This document shows, piece after piece, positions 9,713 through 19,820 of a DNA stretch of 64,000 bases (positions within the stretch are counted from its first letter, which is position 1; the number at the start of each line of letters is the position of its first letter). Below the pieces are notes generated by a model. That model searched no databases. It had not been told where the DNA came from and worked only from the letters and a program-made list of their open reading frames with translations. Position numbers and translations under genes: made by a program. The stretch is from Candidatus Nitrosocosmicus oleophilus (GTDB taxonomy: Archaea; Thermoproteota; Nitrososphaeria; Nitrososphaerales; Nitrososphaeraceae), in the NCBI RefSeq assembly GCF_000802205.1, contig NZ_CP012850.1:1488001-1552000 (forward strand), written 5' to 3'.

Positions 9713-10798
9713 TCAGTCTATTCTAGTTCCTTCGTCGTCAAAAAAATGCATCTTTGAATATTCAATACCTATTTCTATTTTATCGCCCACATGAAAAGGA
9801 TTCAAAATTTTATTGATAGTAACCAGTAAACTATCTGATCCAATTTTTACTTCAACTGTTATGTCATCGCCAAGCATTTCAATAAAGACAACAATTCCAT
9901 CCAACCTGATTCCAGTAAAAACGTCCGTTTCCTTGATAATAATTACATCTCTTGGTCTTATCCCAACAATGAATTTTGTAGTTAGCTTTTTTTCAAGTAG
10001 TGTTTTATCAACAGGCTGGATAATGATTGGCTGTGAGAACAAAAATAAGGATTTATCTTTGATAGACCCATTGATCAAATTCATCTGAGGATTACCAATA
10101 AATTGTCCAACAAATGTATTCGTAGGGTGATGATAGACTTCCGTAGGAGTTCCAATCTGCTGGATATTACCATTTTTCATGATAGCTATTCTGTCTGCCA
10201 TACTCATGGCTTCAACTTGGTCATGTGTAATATACAGAGTAGTTATTCCAATTTTCTTTTGTAGTTTTTTTATCTCAGTTCTCATGTGCGTTCGAAGCTT
10301 TGCATCCAAATTGCTTAGCGGTTCATCCATAAGAAATAGTTTGGGTTCTCTTACCAAAGCTCTACCAAGTGCAACTCTTTGCATTTGTCCACCACTCAAT
10401 TCCTTTGGTTTTCTGTCAAGGAGATCTTTTATTCCTAATAGCTCAGCCATTTTGATGACCTTTTCTTCTATATCAGATTTGGATTTCTTTCTCATTTTTA
10501 GTGGAAATGCAATGTTATCATGAATAGACATATGTGGATACAATGCATAGTTTTGAAAAACCATTGCTACGTCTCTATCCTTTGGAGATAATTCATTTAC
10601 CTTTTTATTTCCCAAATAAATTTGTCCATTTGAGGGATCTATTAACCCTGCGATGCACCTAATAGCCGTAGTCTTCCCACAACCTGATGGCCCCAACAAC
10701 ACCATCAATTCACCTGACTTTATATAGATACTAAATTTATCTAATGCTGTCGTCTCTCCGTACTTTTTAGTAAGGTTTTCTATTTTGAGATCGACCAT
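9713..10798 (-). CDS. ABC transporter ATP-binding protein, MalK/MsmK/UgpC family
   Basis: 361 residues, first gene of the importer operon. Powers sugar uptake from the cytoplasmic face. Walker A is GPSGCGKTT (about 37-45), the Q-loop FQNYALYPHMS, the signature LSGGQMQRVALGRAL, Walker B FLMDEPLSNLD and the switch His in YITHDQ. The C-terminal ~120 residues form an OB-fold (TOBE) regulatory domain as in MalK, containing VGIRPRDV. The ATG has no close upstream gene; the next gene (binding protein) begins 141 bases further on, so that gene may have its own promoter. Confidence 0.93.
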   Translation of the reverse strand: MVDLKIENLTKKYGETTALDKFSIYIKSGELMVLLGPSGCGKTTAIRCIAGLIDPSNGQIYLGNKKVNELSPKDRDVAMVFQNYALYPHMSIHDNIAFPLKMRKKSKSDIEEKVIKMAELLGIKDLLDRKPKELSGGQMQRVALGRALVREPKLFLMDEPLSNLDAKLRTHMRTEIKKLQKKIGITTLYITHDQVEAMSMADRIAIMKNGNIQQIGTPTEVYHHPTNTFVGQFIGNPQMNLINGSIKDKSLFLFSQPIIIQPVDKTLLEKKLTTKFIVGIRPRDVIIIKETDVFTGIRLDGIVVFIEMLGDDITVEVKIGSDSLLVTINKILNPFHVGDKIEIGIEYSKMHFFDDEGTRID

Positions 10799-11254
10799 GT
10801 CTTATTTATCCTTGTGTATATCACAATTTACCCTACATAAAGAATTACATGGGAAAAAACATGATAAAGGACTTGTTTCCTTTGTATATACACGTCATAT
10901 ATAACTAATAAAACAAGAAAAACCCTATAAAGCCAGTCCTTATATCTCATGATTTTCATCGAATTAGATACATACTTTAGTAATCACTGCCATGTTACAT
11001 TGTTTGGGCTCATGATATCATCTTTCAAATATTTCATAGATTTGAAAACAAATACTTTTACGTTAAATTAATTACCGAATTAATTATTATTCATAATTTT
11101 TTTTCTGTCTATGATACCCTGATGTTTGTACTTGTTGAATAACCATAAACATGCTAAAGAGAAAAATTCAAAACACCCAGTGATTTGAAGAGGTAGAATT
11201 CATCTTAAAAAATCGCTAGAGATTCATCTCTACTTTATTGTTCTTATTTTCACA
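10799..11254. other. Intergenic stretch, 456 bases
   Basis: AT-rich, no open frame of note. It holds the promoter region of the minus-strand ABC operon; a TATATAACTAATAA stretch at about 10900 could be part of it, but I cannot fix the element. Confidence 0.3.
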
Positions 11255-11476
11255 TTACAGTGTTTTTTCTTTGTTGTACTCTTCGCCCAGGTCTTTGTCA
11301 GTATCTTTGACTTTATTAACAACGGCTTTTGTTCCAGCCTTTACCTTATCAACTGCTTCATCTAGAATACTTTCAGATTCATCCTGAGGCCTTTCGTTTT
11401 TATTATAATCGTCTGTTATATCCACAAGGTTTTCACCCCGATTCTCTACCTTTTTGTTATTCTGATTTTCAGACAT
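11255..11476 (-). CDS. Small hydrophilic stress-protein-like ORF
   Basis: 73 residues, very rich in Lys, Asp, Glu and Asn, with no hydrophobic core. The second half (DEAVDKVKAGTKAVVNKVKD) is an amphipathic repeat with 11-residue spacing, as in LEA-like or CsbD-like desiccation and stress proteins. It resembles in composition, and loosely in pattern, the 52-residue protein at 38307-38465. The ATG is well placed and the stop is followed by T-poor sequence. Family unassigned; soluble and cytosolic by composition. Confidence 0.6.
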   Translation of the reverse strand: MSENQNNKKVENRGENLVDITDDYNKNERPQDESESILDEAVDKVKAGTKAVVNKVKDTDKDLGEEYNKEKTL

Positions 11477-12020
11477 TTCACAATAGATTGTATAACACAG
11501 TATAAATAATCAATACAATTGTTATCTATTTTCTCAGATCATTTGTATTCCAGCTATCCATCCAAACCTTGAAGAAATTGGTAACCCTGATTTGTAAAAT
11601 AGTACTAAACTATGTCATCTATTTAATGGGTGTACATCAAAAAAAGTTCTATGAGCAAATACTCACAACCGTTCCTATTTGAAAGGGACAATAAAACAGG
11701 TATATTTATGCTAAGGTAGCTGATTTTGCCTTACTTGCTGATTGGGAATTATCCCTTCGGATCTTTTATATCGATAATTATTTAAAATAATAAGTTCAAA
11801 TTCACGCTATTTTACTAATCACATTTCACACTTGTCTATACCTGCGGATTTCATTGATTGAATTTAATTGTAACCTAACGAGCGGTTATCACGATAAAAG
11901 AGACTCATCTCAGACCGAGTGATCGATTTGTATTTGATCTTACATGTAATAAATAAAAGAAAATTAAATATGATAGTTAGGTTTGTTTTTCTATTTTTGT
12001 TAATAGTATATCAGATTTAG
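11477..12020. other. Intergenic stretch, 544 bases
   Basis: AT-rich. I see no gene or repeat in it. Confidence 0.35.
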
Positions 12021-12290
12021 TTATGGGCTTGAGCCATTAACTACGTCTTGAATCCCTTCTAACACATTTCCTGTAGCATTGGAGAGGGCTTCTCCTGTTT
12101 CATTCACTGCCTTTCCTAATCCTTCAGTTACATTGCCTGCAGCTTCACCGGTTTCATTCACTGCACCTTGTGCGTATTCTCCAGTTTCATTAGCGTCTTC
12201 AGTGACATTTTGTGCAAAGGCGTTGACACCTGCAGTTCCAACTAAAAGAGTTAGAGCACCAATTATAGTGAACAATATATTATTATTCAT
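12021..12290 (-). CDS. Small secreted NETGEA-repeat protein
   Basis: 89 residues. A clear signal peptide (NILFTIIGALTLLVGTAGVNA, cut near AFAQ) is followed by a ~60-residue mature part made of imperfect 11-residue repeats around NETGEA (EDANETGEYAQGAV, NETGEAAGNVTEGLGKAV, NETGEALSNATGNVLEG). Most repeats contain an N-x-T sequon, so heavy N-glycosylation is possible in an archaeon. The amphipathic 11-mer pattern also recalls LEA-like helices. No family assigned. Single gene with its own flanks. Confidence 0.65.
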   Translation of the reverse strand: MNNNILFTIIGALTLLVGTAGVNAFAQNVTEDANETGEYAQGAVNETGEAAGNVTEGLGKAVNETGEALSNATGNVLEGIQDVVNGSSP

Positions 12291-12572
12291 TGATTAAGAC
12301 TGATTAACATACCATTTAAGCTTTACATATTTAGAACGCACATTTTAGATGGAAATTTTTTGATCAACTATGTTTGCGTTAAACCCTTCTAACCGTCTAT
12401 CAAATCGATTATCCTGTAAATAATAATTTTGCACAAATTGAACTATCCTATTCTTATGGATTCCGTGTTGATATTTGAATAGTAATATGTCCAATACTAT
12501 ATCCACCGATCTCACTTCATTTTTAATATTTAGAAGTTAAGATATAAGGAAATGTAAATTTCTATATAAAAT

Positions 12573-13441
12573 TTAAAAATGTTTGTAATACTTTGGTGAA
12601 CTTTCGGGATACTGATACATCAATCCATGTCCTGCATCCTTAATTTGTATAATCGATATCAAAGGGATTTTTTCAACCAGTGAAAAAGCAGCTTTAGGTG
12701 TAGTAATTATGTCCTCTGTACCGATCAAAACTAAAGTTGGCTGAGTAATCAATGAAGGTGAACTGTAAATTCCATCCCATCCAACAATTGCTTGTGCTTG
12801 TTTTTGCGTAGTTTCAATAGATACAGTGCTCTTGAGAAGAGGAAATTGATTTATAAAGTTAGGATTGTCCAGGAGCCATGGAGAAGGAAAAAAAACGAAA
12901 GTATTTGTCTGGCTTGTTCTTCAGGAGTGCCAGAAACTCCTCCCAATGTTTGCATTAATTCCGCACTTGAAGGAACAGCTTTGTCTCCACCAGGTCCTGA
13001 GCCATACAGTACAAGACTATTAACTTTATCTGGATATGAGAGGGCCATTTCCGTTGCGATATATGCACCCATTGACCACCCGATAACATTTGCTTTCTCT
13101 ATATCAATTGAATTTAGCAAAACTGCAGCGTCCTTGGCTAGCTGCTTAATTGAGTAGTCTTTGGTCCCGGTTGAAGAGTTACCCGTACCCCTATTATTGT
13201 AAATTATAACGCTACTATTAGACTGAGCAAGCTCGTTTAGCATTTTAGGCGGCCACATGTCCATAGTTATTCGTAGTCCAGCAATGAAAAGGAGGGGAGT
13301 ATTCTCATTACTACCGTTAATGTTCTTGGACTTGAGAATTTTGTATTCTATTTCTATATCATCTACTGTGGACTTTTTTATAGGAAAACTGTCTATTATT
13401 TCCCTCGCTTGAGATTCATTAGACAAGTCTTTGTCCTCCAA
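12573..13441 (-). pseudogene. Alpha/beta hydrolase, frameshifted in an A8 run
   Basis: Read through one frameshift, this encodes a complete alpha/beta hydrolase of about 288 residues. The first frame (13441-12851) has the oxyanion region (LFIAGLRITMDMW), NNRGTG and the nucleophile elbow GWSMG. At a run of eight A (plus strand 12888-12895) the frame breaks; adding one base gives SPWLLDNPNFINQFP, then the acid in IGTEDIITTP and the catalytic His in DAGHGLMYQYPE, ending at 12573. The triad is therefore split across the break. A homopolymer indel may be a sequencing error, or a slippage site that switches the gene off. The start is TTG at 13441. Substrate unknown. Confidence 0.75.
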
Positions 13442-13958
13442 ATATTGTATATATGTTGTGTAAAATCATAGATAATATAGAAAGTAACACAAATTTTAGT
13501 GAAAATAGTATACTCTTGTTAGTTTTATTAATTATTTGATTCAATGTAAGCATAGTGCTGTGAGTATAAGAACATTATGGGGTTGCTTATCTCCATTCAG
13601 ATAAAGTGATCGTCTCTAACCAGCAAGAGAACGAACCAAAGATCTCCATTCTTTATTTTGCACTTTTTCATATTTTGTTGTTTCCTAGGGATTGTAAACG
13701 ATGGAATGATTGTAGCCCTAATACATCTCATACAGAATACAAGCCATTAATTAGAGTCGATGTTCTCATAATGTAGCATTTTGTCTATATCTAAATATCT
13801 AATCGCAATTTTTTTCAGTATCCGAGAGAATGCATAATTGAAATTTAAAGTCTTGAAAAATACTAAATAAATGGTAACATATAATTCAAATACTTTATTA
13901 TTTGTATATTACATACATATGCATCAAGCCTTCGTGTAAAATGATATTAAAACTTTCA
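13442..13958. other. Intergenic stretch, 517 bases
   Basis: AT-rich. I see nothing beyond the presumed promoter of the minus-strand hydrolase near 13450-13500. Confidence 0.3.
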
Positions 13959-14252
13959 TCAGCTAAGTGGTATTGCCTCTTTCTTTCTAAACTCTAATTC
14001 ATTGATACCATCTGGTGTAATTTGGTAATTTTCCCCATCTTCAGAATGTATAAGACTTTGAGCAATCAAATCTTCGATTGCCTGATCTAGTAAGGGAAAC
14101 ATACTATTGTCTATGGAATCCATTAATTCTCCAATACTAGTTGAAGAATTTTCAGGGTCTAACTTTGTTGATAATTTCTCTAAGACAAACCCCTCAACAT
14201 TGTGAAGAGAGTTTGCCTCATCATTAGAACTGGATGTTTTATCCATGATCAT
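13959..14252 (-). CDS. Small winged-helix-like protein of unknown function
   Basis: 97 residues (95 if started at the second ATG, 14246). The first 35 residues are polar and probably flexible. The rest looks like a small winged-helix unit: LLDQAIEDLIAQSLIHS would be the recognition-side helices and GENYQITPDGINELEFRK the wing with the closing helix; the phrase ITPDG..EL is common at the end of archaeal winged-helix regulators. No ligand domain. Could be a DNA-binding accessory protein; that function is inference. Confidence 0.55.
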   Translation of the reverse strand: MIMDKTSSSNDEANSLHNVEGFVLEKLSTKLDPENSSTSIGELMDSIDNSMFPLLDQAIEDLIAQSLIHSEDGENYQITPDGINELEFRKKEAIPLS

Positions 14253-15404
14253 AAGTGCGTGCTACGCTTAAATTCTTATCTTTGTTGTTTGAGTAAGATA
14301 TTATGATCAAGAAGAATAATAGGCTAAAATAAGATATACATCTCGTTTAAGAAGATCACGGTATGATTTCTATCAATGAAATATTATTAGTAATAATGTA
14401 GATGTAATGTGGCGCTTAATATCTCAAATTAAACCAAAACAGTTTTTAACCACATTCTAGAAATTCGTTGAATATTCCTGATCAAATTCCAATAATAATT
14501 CTTGTCATTAAGCTTGGGTTTAGACAAATAATATATATTGTTAAACTCTCCCTGCCCATTACGATAAAAGCACTTTTAAAAGGGTCCTACCAATGATGAA
14601 GAAAAAATTGGTAGAATCTTAATCTTCATTCAAAATAATAAAAGGAAATTTGTACATGGTCGCTCTATTTGTATACTATAGTCTTTAATAACAAGGGAAA
14701 ATTGTACAAAAAGACTTGGATTTTTTTTGATTTTTTACAGATCAAAAGAAAAGCAGCAGAACGAAAAAAAACAGAGAATTTGTCAATTTCTCGATTAAAG
14801 TGGGAGATATATGGACTCTAACGCTGTTTTAAAATTATGCGGAATCCTCTCTCTATGGGTATCAAAAAAGATAGAACAGGATTTACGATTAAAAACTAAC
14901 TATCTGTGCCCCATATTCGTCTGAGTTTTCTTATCGCATTTGCTTGGTCTTACGCTGAATCAATACATGTGTATATCTTGTCGTTAAATTGATGAATTTT
15001 CGTTCTAACCTATATATGAAACCTGACATTCGGAGAAAAAAATGCAATTTTGCCAGTGATTTAGGTCAGATTTTTTGTAGTTTCAACTAAGGCTTATATT
15101 GTAGTAGAATCCATAATACGGCATCTTGAATTGATATTTTGTAACTTTTTTATTATTAGAAATTTATTAACCTATTAATTTACATGGAGTAAAGAAGATT
15201 CATGAGCAATCGTCAGATGATTCCTACTACGCAAAAATGATTCTTATGTCAACCATTTTCTATATTAATGGACCCTGTAATCAGTGTTACAAAACTTATT
15301 TGTCATTTGTTAGTTATTATTTTCATTATTGTCTAAAGTGGGTTCTGTTTTTCTGTATCCAAATATTGTTATTTTTCAAAACCATCCTTACAAAGCTGCC
15401 TTGA
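14253..15404. other. Intergenic stretch, 1152 bases
   Basis: One of the two largest gaps in the window. It is AT-rich with several poly-T and poly-A tracts and no open frame of coding character on either strand. No tRNA or rRNA pattern was recognised. A small RNA cannot be excluded. Confidence 0.35.
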
Positions 15405-16325
15405 TTAATTTAAGAATGGTGTATTCGTGATAACTGTTCTGACCTCTAACAACCTCTTTCGTAAAGTCATGATATTTATATTCGCAGCAGTAGCAATTTT
15501 TGCCTGTGATATCTTCTGTCTATGCTTTCTGCAGGTAATATAAAGAATGGCTGCAGCCAAGGATAGTGAATTTTTCCCTGAGAATAGGCTTTCATTTTGA
15601 ATTGCCAATAGCATATCAATAGACTCTCTTACTGTTCTCTCATGGATGTTAGCAACATCAGCAATTTTCCGAATAAAAATCGAAGGCTTAAATTGGACTT
15701 GGATTATTTTCAACTCTCTTATAAGGAGCCTATAGCATCTTCCAGCAAAGATCTCGTTTGCTTCTACTATTTGCGAAATTTCTGTCAACGTTCGGGGAAT
15801 ACTGGAACTTTTACATACTACATAAACACATGCAACTATCAATTCCTTGATAGACCTTCCTTTTATCAGTCCCCGATCAAGAGCCTTTTTGTAATACAAA
15901 AGTGCTTCCTCTATACAGGCTGAGGTTAAGGACAATTTGTCTTTTATCCGGTCTAACAGATCTAAAACTATTTTTAGATTTCTCTTTCTATTGGAACAAC
16001 TTACTATTTTATGAAGGAATTCGATCTTATTGTGTTCCTTTCTGCTAGAAAAGCTTTTCGGGCTTTTAGTACTATAATCTGCAATAGCAGTTGACATTCC
16101 ATTGACATTTAGGATTATGGAACGTGGAGATCCCGTATTAGTATCACTTTTATATTTACAAAAATTGATATCTAATTCCGTATCATATAGTTTGTCCTGG
16201 ACGACTATACCACAGAGCTTACAGATCTTTTCACCATTCTCATAGTCATAAATAACAGAATGTTGATGCGACTGAATCTGTGATTGTAAATCTCTAACAT
16301 TTTTAACAAATAAAATATTAGACAA
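15405..16325 (-). CDS. tfb: Transcription initiation factor B (TFB) paralogue with an incomplete zinc ribbon
   Basis: 306 residues. TFB bridges TATA-bound TBP and RNA polymerase. Residues about 20-45 form the zinc ribbon (YDYENGEKICKLCGIVVQD), but only the second Cys pair is present; where the first C-x2-C should stand the sequence reads QSHQHS, so Zn binding is doubtful or uses His. A B-linker follows (about 45-105), then two cyclin repeats (about 110-205 and 210-306); SQAKIATAANINIMTLRKRL is the promoter-contacting helix-turn-helix of the second repeat. The start is TTG at 16325, with an in-frame stop just upstream, so no longer N-terminus exists. Thaumarchaea often carry several TFBs for alternative promoter sets; this may be a specialised one. 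Confidence 0.9.
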   Translation of the reverse strand: MSNILFVKNVRDLQSQIQSHQHSVIYDYENGEKICKLCGIVVQDKLYDTELDINFCKYKSDTNTGSPRSIILNVNGMSTAIADYSTKSPKSFSSRKEHNKIEFLHKIVSCSNRKRNLKIVLDLLDRIKDKLSLTSACIEEALLYYKKALDRGLIKGRSIKELIVACVYVVCKSSSIPRTLTEISQIVEANEIFAGRCYRLLIRELKIIQVQFKPSIFIRKIADVANIHERTVRESIDMLLAIQNESLFSGKNSLSLAAAILYITCRKHRQKISQAKIATAANINIMTLRKRLLEVRTVITNTPFLN

Positions 16326-16753
16326 TATCTACCTTTAAGCAATATTCTATAACTAGTGGTTGTTTACAAATTTGAGATTTAATGCTCATCAATTACAAAT
16401 GGATACGGATAGTTACATGTGCTATCCAGCGATTATTTGGATGTCTTTAGTGGCCCAAAAGGATCATTTAGCATCTCCAGGTAAGGTAGCTCATTATAAT
16501 ATTGTACAATCTGCCTGTGCCATAGGTATAGTACCTGTCTCAAGGTGGCATTCTATCCGTACTTAATGATTGTAACTTTAGTCACTTCTATCTTTCAGAA
16601 GAATAAACGTTATTCTCCCAAAATTGGTCTTGAATCAACATTCTCTAAATCAACCATTGGTGACCACTCGAAGAAGGAATAGTTAAGATCCTAGTACGGA
16701 TAATAATTTATCCCTTGTCATAGGTTTAAATTTAGTTACCTTTTTTGTGATAT
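16326..16753. other. Intergenic stretch, 428 bases
   Basis: Lies between the TFB start and the kinase remnant. A 68-codon open frame on the plus strand has no coding character. Nothing else seen. Confidence 0.3.
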
Positions 16754-17105
16754 TCAATCTAGCGGTAAGCTGGATGGAGAGGTAGCACCCTTACCTTCAT
16801 CATAATTATTTTGCGCCCATATCTGTCCGCCGTGTGCATCAATGATGCTCTGCAATATACAGCCCTAACCCAGTGTCCCGATCTGATTTAGTGGTAAATT
16901 TTGTAACTAGTCGTGGGAGAATATCTGAACCTATACCTTTACCTCTGTCTCTTACGGATACCACTACCATCATCTTCATAATATCTTCATCCTTGTTTTC
17001 CGGCTTTGTTATATTGCCTTCTTTGTGCTGATGTCGAAGATGTATATGTGTTTCCCCATTATCACATGTAACTGTATCTTGTGTTTCTTTGCTTACCGAG
17101 GTCAA
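16754..17105 (-). pseudogene. Histidine kinase ATPase-domain remnant
   Basis: Only the C-terminal half of a sensor kinase catalytic domain survives. VVVSVRDRGKGIGSDILPRL is the D-x-G-x-G ADP-contact box, FTTKSDRDTGLGLYIAEHH the F and G2 boxes. The frame then stops; in the next frame SIIDAHGGQIWAQNN followed by GKGA and LPLD completes the usual end of the domain, finishing at 16754. There is no dimerisation/phospho-His helix or sensor upstream, because the plus-strand gene at 17172 follows at once. Truncation plus a frameshift marks it as a relic. Confidence 0.75.
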
Positions 17106-17140
17106 TCAATGATGTCATACTTGATAAATATTATGGTATG

Positions 17141-17152
17141 TCTATTTAAATT
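17141..17152 (+). promoter_or_regulatory. Probable TATA box for the PRC-barrel gene
   Basis: TCTATTTAAATT is centred about 26 bases before the ATG at 17172, the distance expected for a leaderless archaeal transcript. Confidence 0.45.
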
Positions 17153-17171
17153 ATGATAATTAATATTGGTC

Positions 17172-17411
17172 ATGAGTAACAACAATATTGACTGGAACGA
17201 TGTTATTAAAAAAGAGGCAAGAGGTATAAACGACGCTGACCTCGGAGAAGTACAGGAAATTCGACTGGATAATGTTATTACTAAAGCTGGTGTAGTGGAC
17301 AAAGAAGTATATTCAATTCCTAAAAACCTAGTCGATAGATATGATGGACATAATTTGTGGTTTAGGGTAACAAAGGAAGACGCTGAGAACATCTACAAGA
17401 TAAAAGATTAG
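17172..17411 (+). CDS. Small PRC-barrel-like (DUF2171-type) protein
   Basis: 79 residues from the ATG at 17172 (a TTG two codons upstream is less likely given the TATA spacing). The whole protein looks like one PRC-barrel: an opening ARGINDADLGEVQEIRLDNV, a strand pair ending in EVYSIPKNLVDRYDGHNLWF, then RVTKEDAENIY. Such small barrels are found as RNA-maturation or photosystem-like modules and as stand-alone stress proteins in archaea; the exact role here is unknown. Soluble, acidic, single gene. Confidence 0.7.
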   Translation: MSNNNIDWNDVIKKEARGINDADLGEVQEIRLDNVITKAGVVDKEVYSIPKNLVDRYDGHNLWFRVTKEDAENIYKIKD

Positions 17412-17813
17412 ATAATAAATAAATTACAGTTTCTTCTTTGGGTAATTAAAAAATATTATTGGAAGATAAATTAATTATCCATTGTAGGGATTTGAAATGT
17501 ATTAATTTTCGATTTCACATCTTTATATTTAAACAAAACTTACACCTAACTTATTTTCTCTTGCGTGACTGTTTGTCATATGATGATCGTAGGGGAAATT
17601 GGAATCGAATTGGTCCATGTGACATGATCGTATAAAATTTCATAATGTAGTTATTGAGAAGATAATAAAGTAACAAAACTCAGTCAAATTTATTTCAGAT
17701 TTCACCGAACTCGATAACTATTCTGGAAACCATACAGATACAGTAAAATACAAATTCTTGATATTCAAATTGTATTGAAAAAAATGGGAAGTTATAGGTT
17801 AAGAGTTTAGTAA
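17412..17813. other. Intergenic stretch, 402 bases
   Basis: AT-rich gap between convergent genes. No gene or strong hairpin found. Confidence 0.3.
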
Positions 17814-18047
17814 CTAGTTTGCTTTTATTGTATTAGCCATGCAGTCTCCTAGTTGTGGGTTGAGATTACTAGGTAACTTTATCCATCCTTCAGGACAATC
17901 CCTTTCTTTCTGTTTGAATATTGTTGCATCAACTTCACTAATAGTTATAAAAGTACTCATCATCAGGGCCAATGCAACTACTATTGCTATCGAGGCAACT
18001 ACTATTCTTTTGTTTTTGTTCTTGTTTTTGAGAGTTGTTATTCTCAT
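17814..18047 (-). CDS. Small secreted two-Cys protein
   Basis: 77 residues from the ATG at 18047. A very basic N-terminus (KNKNKNKR) precedes a strong hydrophobic segment (IVVASIAIVVALALMMSTFI), then a mature tail of about 40 residues with RDCPEGWIKLPSNLNPQLGDC; the two Cys, 17 residues apart, probably pair. No family recognised. Exported or membrane-anchored by the uncut helix. Possible partners unknown. Confidence 0.6.
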   Translation of the reverse strand: MRITTLKNKNKNKRIVVASIAIVVALALMMSTFITISEVDATIFKQKERDCPEGWIKLPSNLNPQLGDCMANTIKAN

Positions 18048-18402
18048 ATAATTCAAACATACAAATAATTATATTGAAATTGCTAACTAATTGCAATACT
18101 CTAATACTCTAGCAACATTAGAAAATGATTTAGATATTTCTAACAAGAAAGATTACTGGGGATCAAAATTAGATTCTACATGCATTTCTTTATCTACATA
18201 CATATATGTAGTCTGATATTTGGTAAATGTAAGTGGTTAGTTCTTTTGCATAGTTAAATCATTAATAAATTTATAAAGGAATATTCAGCTTAATCGTAAT
18301 CTTTATTGACAAATCAATAATTGTATTTATCATATTTGGCTACGCAGAATACAAATTCTATAAAACTTTAAATGAATAACAAATATGATTTAATTATTTG
18401 AT
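18048..18402. other. Divergent promoter region, 355 bases
   Basis: Separates the minus-strand secreted protein from the DyP peroxidase. It is AT-rich; TTTATAAAGG near 18270 and TATAAAACTTTAAAT near 18359 are possible TATA elements. The latter lies about 40 bases before the ATG at 18403. Confidence 0.35.
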
Positions 18403-19329
18403 ATGGATATCAAACCACAGAATGTATTAGATTATCACGGTGACAACGCCATATTTATGGTTTGGAATTTGAAGAAAGATCTAGACGTCAAAGATTGTTT
18501 TAAGAGGATTAGTAAACTTGTTATTAATCTTAATAATTCAGCAGATAACCGCTTTCCTGATTCCGGGGCAAGCTGCGTAATGGGGATCGGATATGATGCG
18601 TGGCTTCGACTAAATCTCCCTGCTCCACTTCCTAAAGAATTAGAGAACTTTATGCCTATTGTAGGTGAAAAGCACACGGCGGTTGCTTCCAAAGGAGATT
18701 TGCATTTTCATATCAGAGGTATTGGTAGCAGTATGTGTTATGATATGGCACATGCATTATCCGACGTTCTGGGAACGGTGGCTTCAAGCACAGAAGAAAT
18801 CCATGGTTTCAGATATTGGGACGCTCGTTCCATTTTAGGTTTTGTTGATGGTACAGAAAATCCTCATGAACAGGAACGGGCAATCTTTGGTTTGGTTGGG
18901 AATGATGATCCTGTCTATAAAGGGGGAAGTTATCTTTTTGTTCAAAAATACATTCACGACTTGAATGCATTTGAAAAATTATCTACTGAGGAACAGGAAA
19001 GGGTAATTGGCAGGTATAAAATGAACGATATCGAAATGCCAGATAATATTAAACCCTCAAATTCTCATATTGCTTTGACCAATGTTGGCGACGAATTCAA
19101 GATTATTCGAGATAACATGCCTTTTGGGAACATATCCACCAATGAAATGGGCACATATTTTATCGCATATGCCAGCACATTCAGCACTGTAAAGAAAATG
19201 CTTAACAATATGTTTATTGGTTCTCCAAAAGGAAATCATGATAGGTTATTGGATTTCAGCACACCTAAAACAGGGACTCTATTTTTTGTTCCAACATTCG
19301 ATATGTTAGATGACTTTTCATCGAGTTAA
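18403..19329 (+). CDS. DyP-type haem peroxidase
   Basis: 308 residues, close to the usual length of YfeX/class-P-type dye-decolourising peroxidases. Oxidises substrates with hydrogen peroxide at a b-type haem. The family signature G-x-x-D-G is present as GFVDGTENP with distal Asp149; the proximal haem ligand is His222 (NSHIAL) and the distal Arg is Arg236 (IIRDNMPFG). The C-terminal YFIAYASTFSTVKKMLNNM is the usual helix under the haem. No Tat signal, so it is cytosolic or packed in an encapsulin; no encapsulin gene is nearby. Single gene, ATG start. Likely role in oxidative-stress defence. Confidence 0.93.
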   Translation: MDIKPQNVLDYHGDNAIFMVWNLKKDLDVKDCFKRISKLVINLNNSADNRFPDSGASCVMGIGYDAWLRLNLPAPLPKELENFMPIVGEKHTAVASKGDLHFHIRGIGSSMCYDMAHALSDVLGTVASSTEEIHGFRYWDARSILGFVDGTENPHEQERAIFGLVGNDDPVYKGGSYLFVQKYIHDLNAFEKLSTEEQERVIGRYKMNDIEMPDNIKPSNSHIALTNVGDEFKIIRDNMPFGNISTNEMGTYFIAYASTFSTVKKMLNNMFIGSPKGNHDRLLDFSTPKTGTLFFVPTFDMLDDFSSS

Positions 19330-19820
19330 ATCATAGTTTTTAGTCCCAAGACTTTGTTTTAACTTGAGTTCAATAAATGATAGAGAAATTGGTATGGTGA
19401 TATGTATTTGGGTTTTTTTTAAGTGAATTAAGGATATAAACAATCTTTTCTTGTAGAGTCTTTTTGTTTGTTTATTGATTATGTAATTCTACAAACTTTT
19501 GTCATTTTTCTAGTACACCAATAATGGTGGGATTGTCATTTGATGAGAATATGTAAATACATGTCCACATCTTTGACTCAACCGAATAGGATCTGATAGC
19601 AACCATTACCATATTAGCTCCCTGAAAGGCGACATACTAGAATATCATAGTGGGAATTTGGAAATCGATCCTGCCACGCTTATCATATTCATCAGTACTC
19701 TTAGAACAGCATGAGAAAATGAAGGGCATAGTGGATAAGAAACCAACTAACCCAGATAATTTTTTAGTTTGCTGCATCGCTGCTATCTCTTCAGTTTTGA
19801 CAGGAGACTGTTGTCCCACT
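19330..19820. other. Intergenic stretch, 491 bases
   Basis: Gap between convergent genes. No supported gene; open frames reaching into it from the right overlap the NTF2-like gene in other frames and lack coding character. Confidence 0.3.

Noticed and set aside
16360-16566. 68-codon plus-strand ORF between TFB and the kinase remnant
   Set aside because: No domain or promoter; chance frame.
17102-17392. 96-codon minus-strand ORF
   Set aside because: It is the antisense of the PRC-barrel gene at 17172-17411.
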